From NCBI GenBank assembly GCA_013400115.1, contig VXBP01002400.1, forward strand, positions 1 to 64,000: DNA of 64,000 nucleotides, in the 5' to 3' direction. The stretch is from Rhinopomastus cyanomelas. Lineage: Eukaryota; Chordata; Aves; Bucerotiformes; Rhinopomastidae. How positions within the stretch are numbered: position 1 is the first letter of the stretch; each line of letters begins with the position of its first letter. Below the pieces are notes generated by a model. It was not told the origin of the DNA and did no database searches. It saw nothing but the letters and a program-made list of their open reading frames with translations. The position numbers and the translations under genes were made by a program. Below are positions 32,501 through 41,803 of the stretch, in pieces.

Positions 32501-35500
32501 GGGAGGCGTGAGAGTCTCCAGTGAAACAACCTGGAGTCATCAGCTCGTTTTATGGATTAAGGTTTAGGTGGCTCTAAACAGTTTCCCTCTTACCTTTTCT
32601 ATCTCCTTCAAGTAAGAGTCAATATAATCTCCTGCCTCGGACTGGTCCAGGTCCTCCTTGTGCTTTGCAATGACTCCTTTTACAAAATACTGAAGTTTCT
32701 CCCAGTGCCTGAAGATTTTCCTAAAGGGTCCTGGCAGCCATCTCATGACTGAAGGAAAAGCGTTGTAGAGCTGGTGAGGAATCAAACAGAGCCAAAGAGC
32801 CTTCCTTCAGGTAAAAAAGAGCCAGCGCCACAGCTGATGTGATGTTACCAGCTCCACTTGTGCAAGGAAAAACACCAGGTTTGATTGAAAGGTCAAGTTA
32901 GTTACAGAGATGTCAACAAGTACGAACAGCATAAGAATCACCCAAATGTTTTCTGCACTTGGGGGAAAGAAAGTGCTATGAGAACTCGTATCAAGGAGAG
33001 GATGCTTCAAAATCCCAGTCCAAAACTTACCTGTCCATGACTCAAGTCCTGCTGCTAGCTTATTATGCACAACCTCTGGGCTTGGAAAGTCCTACCCGGT
33101 ACTTTCATGGAATTTCCAGCCCTGCAGACTGCTCTGAGACACCCCACTCTTGAAAGCAGGTAACATTTTTAGTCTTGGACCACTTAGTGCTGGGATCCAT
33201 GGAGAGAACAGAGGTCAAACCTTGAGTACTGGGGGAGTTCTGGACACTGAAGTATAGAAAGAACATTGAGGGACTGCAGAGGGGGCAGAGAAGGGCAACT
33301 GGGCTGATGAGGGTTCTTGAGAACAGGTGTGATGGGGAGAGGCTGAGGGAACTGGGGCTGTTCAGCCTGCAGAAGAGGAGGCTGAGGAGAGACCTCACTG
33401 CTCTCTGCAGCTGCCTGAAAGGAGGGTGGAATGAGGCATGGCTTGGCTTCTTCTCCATAGGGACTAGCAATAGGACAAAAGGAACTGGGGTCAGGTTGTG
33501 CCAGGGAAGGTTCAGATTGGATCTTAGGAAAAACCTTCCCAGAAAGAGTGGGGAGGCCTTGGCACAGGCTGCCCAGGGAGCGGGTGGATGCACCATCCCT
33601 GGAGGGGTTCAACAAACAGGTAGGCATGGTGTTTCAGGGGATGGGTTAGCAGCTGGGGGTTGTACGGCGGGTGGTTGGACTTGACGGTCTTGAAGGTCCT
33701 TTCCAAGCGTGATGATTCTGTGATCTGACCACTGTGTTTGTCCATACAGAAGCTGCATCCCCAAATCCAACTATTGTGGTTATAATCCTGGAGTGTCTGT
33801 TTCATGATTAAAAAGAATTGAGAAACTGGTTGGGAGAGGGGTGGGAGGAAAAAACGGGAATGGTTCATGGAGCTGAAAACTGGCTTTTCCTTTTATAGAA
33901 CAATAAATATATTTAAAGGTTTCCCACTGACATCTGGTTATGTCTGGCATAGAATCATAGAGACATTCATGTTGGAAAAGACACTCGGGATCATCGAGTC
34001 CAACCCTACTCTACATGTTCCCGTAGTGATGGGTCCAGGGGTCGCCGACGCTGCAACGAGGAGCAGCACAGGAGAGAGCTGTATGGTGAAACAATGGAGG
34101 CACCGCCTGATGCCAGGAGTGTCCGCCCTGTTATTAGCAGCCATACGTCAGTGATAAACAAACTCGGGATTGGTGCTCAGTGCCCTTGTGGCGTTGAGTG
34201 CTTGGTCCGCCAACCACGCATGCCTGATTCCCCTGTATGCTTGGGTGAGAAGCTATGCAAAGAATTTAGCTGATGCAACGAGTTTTACTAACTGCACCAC
34301 AGGCTGACCTCCGGAAGCAATCACAACAAGTTCCTCCAGCCACACACCTCCGGACATGGTGTGCCGTATCCCGTATGCTTAAGGAGGAACATTCTTCAGG
34401 AAGAACTGAAATATTCCCACAAGTTCCCCCTAAACCAGATCCCTTAACACTACATCTAAGCAACTTTTAAACACATGCAGGGATGGGGACTCAACCACCA
34501 CCCTGGGTAGCCTAGTCCAGTGCCTGACCACTCTGTCTGTGAAGAATTTTCTTCCTGATTTCTGGTCTAAACCTTGTTGGAGCTTGAAGCCCTTCCCTCT
34601 GGTTCTGTTGCTAATCACCTGTCAGAAGCACCAACATCTCTACAATGTCTTTTGAGATAGATGTAAATAGCGACGAGGTCACCTCTTAGCCTCCTCTCCC
34701 TCAGTCTAAACAGCCCCAAATCTCTCCATCTCTCCTCATAAGATTTATTCTCCAGGCCCTTCCCCAGCTTCGTTGCCTTCCTCTGCACTCGCTCCAGAAC
34801 CTCGATGTCTCCCTTGTACTGAGGTGCCCAAAACTGGAACCAAGGTGAGCCTCACCAGTGCCGAGTACAGGACAATGACGTCCCCACTCCTGCTGGCCGC
34901 ACAGTTTCTAATCCAGGCCAGGATGCCACTGGACTTCTTGGCCACCTGTGCACAGTGCTGGCTCATATTCAGACATCTGTCAATTAGAACCCCCAAGTCC
35001 CTTTCTGCCAGACTGCTTTCCATCCGCACTGCCCCAACAGTGTAGCATTGCAGGGGATGGTCACATCAACAGGACTGGTTTAACAATCCTGTAGACTTTT
35101 TTCTCTCTATGCTTCAGTAATTGTAAGTTGTTTCCTTGTTCTCCTGATTTACGTGTAAGGACTGTCGAATGCAAAACACGACTTACGGTCATTCACACTA
35201 CAGCATGGGAAAAGCAGATGCCATCGGTGCAGTAGAAATTTCTGTCTGTAAGCACCTAGTTTCAGCTGGAGCTGGAAGAACATCCAACTGACTTTACCTG
35301 GCCCCAGAAACTGCCAATGAGCAGCAGCGTTTCAGCCAGCGAGTGCAGTAATTCCTGGAAACGGTTGTCATGGTAGTCAAAGCGGTTCCCAAAAGTTATG
35401 GAACAGATGATGTTCGAAACAGCGCTATTAATTTTGTAATGAGGGTCAAATGGTTGGCCTGGAGGAAACAAAATGAAACGCGGCTTTATTTTTTATCTTG

Positions 35501-38500
35501 TTGAAGTCTCAGTTAAACCCACATTCTCTACCAGACCAGCAGTTCTGAAGCAAGAGTGAGACCTCACCTACTGTTCACCCATGTTAAAGTATTACCCTGT
35601 CCTGGGGGGTCTCCACCACCCTCATTGGTCTCAGTGTTGTGCCAGGGGTTGAGCATTGTGTCCCACCTGTAAAGTTGAGTGATATTTCATACAGACCTTT
35701 GAAAAGGAGGCTGAGGGGAGATCTCATTGCCCTCTACAACTACCTGAAAGGGCATTGTAGAAAGGTGGGTACTGGTTTCTTCTCACGGGTCATTAGTGAC
35801 AGAACAAGAGGGAAGGGCCTTAAACTGTGTCAGGGGAGGGTTAGGCTGGACATTAGGAAAAGCTTTTTCACTGAAAGAGTGGTTAGGGATTGGAACAGTC
35901 TGCCCAGGGAGGAGTTTAAATCACCATGCCTTGGTGATCATCTAGATGTGGTGCTCAGAGATCTGGTCTAGTGGGGACCTTGGCAGAGTAGGGTTGATGG
36001 TTGATGATCTCAGGGGTCTTTTCCAACCGGAATGATTCTACGATTCCTGTAAGAGCAAAGTGTAGCATGAGGTGCACCACATGTGCGTTCCTTGAGAGAG
36101 CTATCAAGGTGAGATGATCATGTCCTGGGGCTGATTTGGGCAGCCTGGAGAGCTACTTGCTATGAGGTAAAACACTAACCCCAGGAACAAATCCAGCATA
36201 GCCCCAGGCTGCTGTCAGTAAGCTGGGCAGCATCACTTTGAAATGCAAGGCACTCTGCAAAGGACTGCTGATCTCTTAGTAATTAAACTGGGCTGGTGCT
36301 CAGATAGTAGAGTGATGGACATGATCACTATTTGTCATTACTAATGGGGAAGAAAGGCCCAAAGCAGCAGCTTAATTAGTTTATTGATTAGGACTATAAA
36401 GGACTATAATCAATTGGCAACATGAAGTATTTGGCCTGTTCAGTGCAATAGCAATTAAAACGGAGCAAGTTCAGTGTGTAATTTCACAATTCCTATTTAG
36501 ATCTTCCTTTTTTGCTATATATAGCTCCATAGAATTAGCTAAACCCCATCTGCTTCTATTTAAAGCTGAAGTGCAACATCACCCCTACACCAACATACAA
36601 ATTATTCTTATTAATATCCCTCTGGCAGTTCTTAAAAGCTGGACCATAAAAGAGGAAGGCACCCGCTTCATCTGTGCGCGATACAAAAGGAAAGCCTGAC
36701 TAAACAAGTTTTAAAGTATTTTGCAAAACCAAGGACAAGCAGAGGTTAACGAAGACTCCCAGCACACGTATGTGTGTGAGTGGGACTGCAGCATTCACAG
36801 ACTCACGGAATCATCACGCTTGGAAAAGACCTTCAAGATCATCAAGTACAACCAACTGCCCCACAACCCCCAGCTGCTAACCCATCCCCTGAAACACCAT
36901 GCCTACCTGTTTGTTGAACCCCTCCAGGGATGGTGCATCCACCCGCTCCCTGGGCAGCCTGTGCCAAGGCCTCCCCACTCTTTCTGGGAAGGTTTTTCCT
37001 AAGATCCAATCTGAACCTTCCCTGGCACAACCTGACCCCAGTTCCTTTTGTCCTATTGCTAGTCCCTATGGAGAAGAAGCCAAGCCATGCCTCATTCCAC
37101 CCTCCTTTCAGGCAGCTGCAGAGAACAATGCGGTTAGGAGATGTGTTGGAGCAGGGCTTTACATCTCATTCATTTAGGTGGGAGCTTTGGGCACGGTGTT
37201 ATATATACCTTTACCACCCACCTTTCTCCTCCTCAATCATCTCCACAAGGTATCGGCTCTCCTCTTGCACTTTTTCCTCAAAACTTACAGCAATGCTTTT
37301 CAGTGTTGCTGAAGCAAACTTCCTCTGTTGCCTCCATATGTGTCCATTGGATGATATGAGCCCTGCAAGTGAAAAAACCTACAAGGGAGCAAACCTCACT
37401 CTGGGTCATGTGTGAGTGAGAGGAATCAGGACGGGCCATTCACCTTGACCAAAACCCTGAACTAAAGCAAGCAAATCCCATACATAGACATGGGGAAAAA
37501 AACCCCCTATAGCTCTGTCGGGGAATTATAATTGAAGAGTAATTGACTTATGCTAGAGATTTATCTTTATAGATTTGCTTTAATCTGCTACTTTGTAAAA
37601 AAGGGGAAAAAAAGGGTCTAAGTCAAAATACTCTGTCACGCTGCTCGCAGAGCCGCAGGCAGGAGCTCCGTGCCCCGTCCCTGGAGCTACACAGAGCTAG
37701 GGGAGACAAAGTGCAGAGTATGAAAACCAAGGGGGAAATTCCTTAAGATCCCTAGGCAGCTTGCACTTGTTTCTCTTCCTTTCTGAAGAGCTGACTTTGA
37801 TGTCCTCATCATCCCTAAATCCCAGGGACGTTCATAGGATCATAGGATCATAGGATGTTAGGGGTTGGAAGGGACCCAAGAGATCATCGAGTCCAACCCC
37901 CCTACCAGAGCAGGACAAAACTATCTAACACAGATCACAGAGGAACGCATCCAGGTGGGCCTTGAAAGTCCCCAGAGAAGGAGACTCCACGACCTCCCTG
38001 GGGAGTCTGTTCCAGTGCTCTGTGACCCTCACAGCAAAGAAGTTCCCCCTTGTGTTGAGGCAGAACCTCCTCTGCTGCAACTTACACCCATTGCTCCTTG
38101 TCCTATCACAGGGAGCAAGTGAAAAGAGCCTGTCCCCCCCCTCCTGGCCAGCCTTCAGATACTTATAAACATTGATCAAATCTCCCCTAAGTCTTCTCTT
38201 CTCCAGACTAAAAAGCCCCAAGTCCCTCAGCCTCTCCTCATAAGCCATGCCCTCCTGTCCCCTAATCATCCTCGTAGCCCTCCGCTGGACCCTCTCCAGT
38301 AGATCCTTGTCCCTCTTAAACTGGGGGGCCCAAAACTGAACACAGTACTCAAGATGAGGCCTCACCAGGGCAGAGTAGAGGGGGAGAAGAACCTCCCTCG
38401 ATCTGCTGGACACACTCCTCCTAATACACCCCAGGATCCCATTGGCCTTCTTGGCCACCAGGGCACATTGCTGTGCCATGGTTAACCTGTTGTCCACCAG

Positions 38501-40607
38501 GACTCCCAGGTCCATCTCCACAGGACTGCTTTCCAGCAGATCACCTCCCAGCCTGTACTGGTGGAGTTTGTTATTCCTCCCCAGATGCAGGACTCTGCAC
38601 TTGTCCTTGTTGAACTTCATCTGGTTTCTCTGTGCCCAGCCCTCCAGTCTGTCCAGGTCTCTCTGGATGGCAGCACAGCCCTCAGTACCAGCCAAACCTC
38701 CCAGCTTGGTGTCGTCGGCAAACTTGCTGAGCAGACACTCTGTGCCCTCATCAATGTCATTGATGAAGATGTTGAACAAGACCGGTCCCAGCACCGATCC
38801 CTGGGGGACACCACTAGTCACAGCTCTCCAGCTGGACCTGGCACCATTGATCACCACCCTCTGAACTCTATCTTGCAACCAGTTCCTAACCCACCTCACT
38901 GTCTGCGTCTTCCACCCATCTGACGTTCAGACAAACACCTATGGGATTACTGGATTAAATGAAGTGCTCGCCTTCCTCTGTGCAGGTTGTTATGGCTGTG
39001 GTTAGTGAAGGCTGAGTTCAGCCTGTTCTTTGCCCTCTATGCAGATGAAGACGCTGTACCCAACCCCTGGTAGCTGTGCTTACCAAAGCCTCTGAATATT
39101 TCTTGGAGCAGTGGAATGTTTGGCCGATCTGCAAATATTTCAGCCTGGTGCACAAGAGCTTCTCTCACCATCTGGTAGCCGTTGACCACCACAAAAGTCA
39201 AACTTCCAAACTGCACGCTGAAGATGTTCCCATACCGAGCGGTCAGCTGAAAGAGAGTTCATCATCCCGTCAGAGCAAGACGGTGGTGTTTTTCAAGTCT
39301 CACCTGGACAAGACCTTGAGAATGGCATCTAGCTTTGAATTCAGGCCTGCTTGTAGCAGGAGGCCGTAAGAAAAACCCAAACCCAAGTCTAAAGTTCCCA
39401 CCCAATCGAAGTGATTCCATGAAAGCTGGAGCTGGCATGACAATGCTGGAGAGGTGCAGTGAGGGACAGATGGTTTGCTTCTGTTTGTCAGCAGGTACAG
39501 CCTGGGGTTCACAAGGGGTTGCATCAGCTGAACGTGTCAGAATGTCTGGCTTTTTATCTGAGGGCCATCTCACAGAAAGGGTGCAAGAGTTGAAGGTACC
39601 ACCTGAGTCCCAGGTTCTTGCTGCTGAGGACAAAGCACAACAAATGAACCTCTTCATCAACTTTACGACTAACATTTTAAGCCTGAATGCATCTATGGTC
39701 AGATTAGAGCCAGGTTCCTTGAAAGACCTTTGCTAGTGTTTCCTGTGTGGTGTTCAGCTCCCTGGTTTGCAACAGCAAAAAAACCTGCAGCCTGTCTCTC
39801 AGGCCCTATTCTGCCAAGGAGCTCAGGTCATCTTCTCACACAGAATGTTAGGGACCTTGATGGTTCATCGAGTCCAATCCCCTCACATGCTTCTTAGTAT
39901 CAGTCTACATGAAAGGGCACTTATGGTCATCCTGCTCCCTTTCTGTGATACAGAAGATGCCATGGGGATGGTTAAATCAGGGTCAAATGTTTCTTTCAAA
40001 TGTAAGAGAGCAAATTGCTGGTCTTTGAACAGAGACAGTGACAAGAAAATTTTCTGAGGTGATCTTCACAGTTTAGTTCATTTTTAACACAAGCAATTGC
40101 CATCCATCCCCCAGCCTGGCCCAGCCCCTCTAAACCCATCCTGGGTTTTCAGCAGAAAATGGTCAGATAGGAAGACAGAGGAGGACCATACAGGTCTTTC
40201 TCCATTCCATTATGGGTTTCTTTCCCATTGACCCTTAGGAAGATGAGGTGGTGGCAAGAGCTCAGCTGAGAAGGGTTGTCTATCATATGTCATTATCCTG
40301 CAGCATACAGCTAGCCCTTCAGAGGAAGCCCTGCTTCACAGTTTTGGTGACAAAAGTCATTGAAGAGGTAAAATTGTAGAAGTGTCCACAGAGCTCTTAC
40401 CTTCTGCAGCGCAAGGTGAAGGGGCTGCTTAAAGTCCACAAAGGTTCCCACGAGAGGAAAGACCTGTGGTCCTGGAGGGAAATTCCTGGGTCGTCTCTTT
40501 TTCACCAGGTCAATAATCAAAAGAAACACAACCAGAACCACCAAAAGCATCCAACGATTCTGCTTTTCCAAGGGACAAACAAAATCAGGCCAGACCTGAA
40601 ACGCCAT
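29345..40607 (-). CDS. CYP2J19: Cytochrome P450 family 2 subfamily J, distal copy (CYP2J19, candidate carotenoid ketolase)
   Basis: Nine minus-strand exons (40401-40607, 39084-39246, 37222-37362, 35298-35458, 32594-32770, 31916-32057, 31569-31756, 30006-30144, 29345-29523) join in frame to 498 residues. Landmarks are a membrane anchor at 19-35 ([17 protein letters not shown]), the hinge PPGP 44-47, helix C W133xxxR137, an I-helix TGTETT 307-312 (Thr where Ala/Gly is usual), ExxR 364-367 (EVLR), NPEHF 418-422 and the haem loop FSAGKRACPG 437-446 with Cys444. Exon 3 is 141 bp, three codons shorter than in the neighbouring paralogue. In birds CYP2J19 is known to lie between CYP2J40 and NFIA and is genetically linked to ketocarotenoid formation in cone oil droplets and red plumage or bare parts. 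Assignment here is by position and family, not by direct homology search. The ATG at 40607 has G at -3 and +4. No inactivating lesion is seen. Confidence 0.85.
30006..30144 (-). CDS. CYP2J19: CYP2J19 exon 8
   Basis: 139 bp, encoding [37 protein letters not shown] and EAFLPFSA. The donor is GTAGGG. Confidence 0.9.
30676..30790 (-). mobile_element. CR1 3' fragment in CYP2J19 intron 7
   Basis: CACAGAATCACAGAACATTG, then TGGAAGGGACCTTGAAAGAT: the reverse of a CR1 tail, truncated after about 115 bp. Confidence 0.8.
31040..31413 (+). mobile_element. CR1 3' fragment in CYP2J19 intron 7
   Basis: The ORF2 end and 3' tail of CR1 (GGGGAGGGTTAGGTTGGATG, ACTGCCCAGGGAGGTAGTGG) end in ATTCTGTGATTCTGTGA. 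Confidence 0.85.
31569..31756 (-). CDS. CYP2J19: CYP2J19 exon 7
   Basis: 188 bp, encoding [40 protein letters not shown] and [14 protein letters not shown]. The donor is GTACGT. Confidence 0.9.
31916..32057 (-). CDS. CYP2J19: CYP2J19 exon 6
   Basis: 142 bp, encoding [35 protein letters not shown] and MAVYPHIQ. The I-helix oxygen-activation motif starts with Thr. The acceptor is CCCCCAAG, with a purine before AG; the donor is GTAGGA. Confidence 0.88.
32055..32275. repeat. Intron 5 segment duplicated at 32957-33167 (copy 1)
   Basis: This starts at the exon 6 splice acceptor and runs into intron 5. It is about 97% identical to 32957-33167 in intron 4, apart from one short indel (about 32242-32254). 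Confidence 0.85.
32594..32770 (-). CDS. CYP2J19: CYP2J19 exon 5
   Basis: 177 bp, 59 codons, [20 protein letters not shown] to [12 protein letters not shown]. The donor is GTAAGA. Confidence 0.9.
32957..33167. repeat. Duplicated intron 5 segment in intron 4 (copy 2)
   Basis: A direct copy of the sequence next to exon 6, beginning CACTTGGGGGAAAGAAAGTG. It includes the acceptor dinucleotide, but no exon 6 sequence follows it (32820-32955 has no P450 coding match). Confidence 0.85.
33185..33725 (+). mobile_element. CR1 in CYP2J19 intron 4 (arm 1 of an inverted repeat)
   Basis: CR1 ORF2 C-terminus ([31 protein letters not shown]) and a 3' tail ending GATGATTCTGTGAT. It is nearly identical, in reverse orientation, to 36797-37120. 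Confidence 0.85.
33951..34022 (-). mobile_element. CR1 3' end, left part (split by a 400-bp insertion)
   Basis: CATAGAATCATAGAGACATT to GAGTCCAACCCTACTCTACA, the reverse of a CR1 tail. The same element resumes at 34429. Confidence 0.75.
34023..34422. mobile_element. Unclassified 400-bp insertion with 6-bp flanking repeat GTTCCC
   Basis: Non-CR1 sequence sits exactly where CR1 homology is broken and is flanked by GTTCCC at 34017-34022 and 34423-34428. It has no coding capacity. Its size and 6-bp duplication would suit a solo LTR, but the family is not recognised. Confidence 0.5.
34423..35045 (-). mobile_element. CR1, right part
   Basis: The minus strand encodes a degraded ORF2 C-terminal region ([30 protein letters not shown]). 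It continues the CR1 that ends at 34022. Confidence 0.82.
35298..35458 (-). CDS. CYP2J19: CYP2J19 exon 4
   Basis: 161 bp, encoding [37 protein letters not shown] and LIGSFWGQ. The donor is GTAAAG. Confidence 0.9.
35690..36053 (+). mobile_element. CR1 3' fragment in CYP2J19 intron 3
   Basis: ORF2 C-terminal homology ([40 protein letters not shown]) and a tail ending AATGATTCTACGATTC. Confidence 0.85.
36797..37140 (-). mobile_element. CR1 in CYP2J19 intron 3 (arm 2 of an inverted repeat)
   Basis: The reverse complement is nearly identical to 33400-33720. Both copies give the same shadow translation ([20 protein letters not shown]) on the strand opposite to CR1 sense. Confidence 0.85.
37222..37362 (-). 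CDS. CYP2J19: CYP2J19 exon 3 (141 bp)
   Basis: Encodes [39 protein letters not shown] and EMIEEEK. WxxxR is kept, but the NFGLGKKG block seen in the paralogue is replaced by a shorter SIAVS stretch. Acceptor and donor (GTGGGT) are intact. Confidence 0.88.
37835..38925 (-). mobile_element. 5'-truncated CR1 with a long open ORF2 segment, CYP2J19 intron 2
   Basis: A 324-residue open frame (37925-38899, minus) covers the C-terminal half of CR1 reverse transcriptase, including [20 protein letters not shown], the catalytic FADDTKL and [16 protein letters not shown]. The 3' end carries a short GATCATAG tandem repeat (about 37835-37857). There are no frameshifts in the segment, so it is younger than the other copies here. 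It lacks the endonuclease and cannot move on its own. Confidence 0.9.
39084..39246 (-). CDS. CYP2J19: CYP2J19 exon 2
   Basis: 163 bp, encoding [40 protein letters not shown] and EIFRGF. The donor is GTAAGC. Confidence 0.9.
39838..39895 (-). mobile_element. Short CR1 remnant in CYP2J19 intron 1
   Basis: CACAGAATGTTAGGGACCTT and CATCGAGTCCAATCCC resemble a reversed CR1 tail. It is short and degraded. Confidence 0.5.
40401..40607 (-). CDS. CYP2J19: CYP2J19 exon 1
   Basis: 69 codons, [19 protein letters not shown], a strong hydrophobic anchor, basic KKRRPR, hinge [13 protein letters not shown] and [11 protein letters not shown]. The donor is GTAAGA. The upstream in-frame GTG at 40625 is not needed. 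Confidence 0.88.
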
Positions 40608-40966
40608 CGCAGCTGATGAACTCACAGCTTTTCATCCCAGGAGGGGACTTGATGCTGGTGCCACAGGTTGTGTGCTACAGCAGGACTACAAAAGGACTGG
40701 GAAGAAACCAAAAGCAGCCAGGATGCCGATCCCTTACTGGGGACAGGCTTTGCCATGAACGAACTGCTTTCCCATGTACAGCGACTGCCAACCCTCCTGC
40801 CGAGTAACTACATTTAAACACTGAGATCTCAAAAGCCAGCCCCAAACCCCTCAAACTATTTGGCCAGACAAAAGCAATCTTGTTGACCTTTAGCTTCACG
40901 TCTCTGCCACCTGCGTAGCTTCCTTATGGAAGCATTTTCCCGCGCTCTGCCCCTAACAAGGAGCTC

Positions 40967-40973
40967 CTTTATA
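40967..40973 (-). promoter_or_regulatory. CYP2J19: TATA box, putative CYP2J19 promoter
   Basis: The minus strand reads TATAAAG, 360 bp upstream of the CYP2J19 ATG. A transcription start near 40940 would leave a 5' UTR of about 330 nt if no upstream intron exists. This is motif evidence only. Confidence 0.45.
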
Positions 40974-40987
40974 CGGGCACCCCGATG

Positions 40988-40993
40988 GGATTA
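40988..40993 (-). promoter_or_regulatory. TAATCC (CRX/OTX-type) motif upstream of CYP2J19
   Basis: The minus strand reads ATAATCCC, 15 bp upstream of the TATA box. TAATCC is the core bound by photoreceptor homeodomain factors CRX and OTX2. A TAATTA homeodomain core follows at 41040-41045. Six-base motifs are common by chance, so this is suggestive only. Confidence 0.35.
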
Positions 40994-41049
40994 TCAGCAT
41001 TACAAAGAGTTGAGGTTAGGGGAAAGCAGCTTACTTGGCTAATTACATA

Positions 41050-41689
41050 TGGTGGGCGTTGCATAATTGCCAAAATAGCGAGGCATCCAAGGTGATGGAC
41101 ACCGTAAAAGCTAAGGGGCTGATCCTGTTAAGGGCTAAGCAAAGGGTTGGAAGTCTTCAGCGCCCACCAAAGCTGCGTGGCTTTGCCAGAGTCCTTAGGT
41201 GAAGTTCGGCCAAGGGAGGCACTGCTCTGCCCATCCACTTAAATGAGAGTTAAAGGAGCTTAATTTTAAGAGTGCGAAATGGGCTTGGCAGCTAATGGAG
41301 AGACTGGAATGTATGCATTTAAATCTCCTGTGTTTTCAGAAAATCTCCTTTGAATAAAGCTTCATGTTGTCCCGGGGAAAGGCTGGACTGACAGTGACCT
41401 CTCTAACTTTGAGACAACCTTGCATTGCCTGTCTGTTCTTTAGCTACAACTTCTGCCTAGTTCTTTTCTTCTTTATAACTTGTTTGCAAACAATCTAGAC
41501 GTCTCATTATTGAGAGTTTTGTTTCAATACATTTCATACTTTTTACCTATAAGTTGTGGTGAGAAGTTCAGGAGGAAGGAAAATTTGTTCTGCCTTCAAC
41601 GTTGGTCACAAAGCTGTAATTTTTTAGGAAAAGATGCAAATTTTCTGCTCTCTGTTTCTTCCATTGCATTGGTGCTGCAGCGCCAGCCT
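41050..41689. other. CYP2J19 upstream flank, no gene recognised
   Basis: Repeat-free, moderately AT-rich sequence. It may hold further regulatory sites, but I can name none with confidence. Confidence 0.4.
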
Positions 41690-41803
41690 GGCCATGTCCG
41701 TGTGCGACTTGATCTAGGGGATCCTGCTGGGGCGGGGTGGGGGGTCGGATTAGACCACCTTTCGAGGTCCCTTCCATCCCTAATATTCTGTGATTCTGTG
41801 ACA
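41690..41803 (+). mobile_element. CR1 3' fragment
   Basis: GCGACTTGATCTAGGGGATC, then TTTCGAGGTCCCTTCCATCC, ending in ATATTCTGTGATTCTGTGAC. Confidence 0.8.

Noticed and set aside
32957..33167. Second copy of CYP2J19 exon 6 or a third P450 gene
   Set aside because: Only the intron sequence next to exon 6 is copied. No exon 6 coding sequence is present.
33524..33868. Identical translated stretch at 33524 (minus) and 36721 (plus) suggesting a conserved peptide
   Set aside because: It is the antisense of a CR1 copy present twice in inverted orientation.
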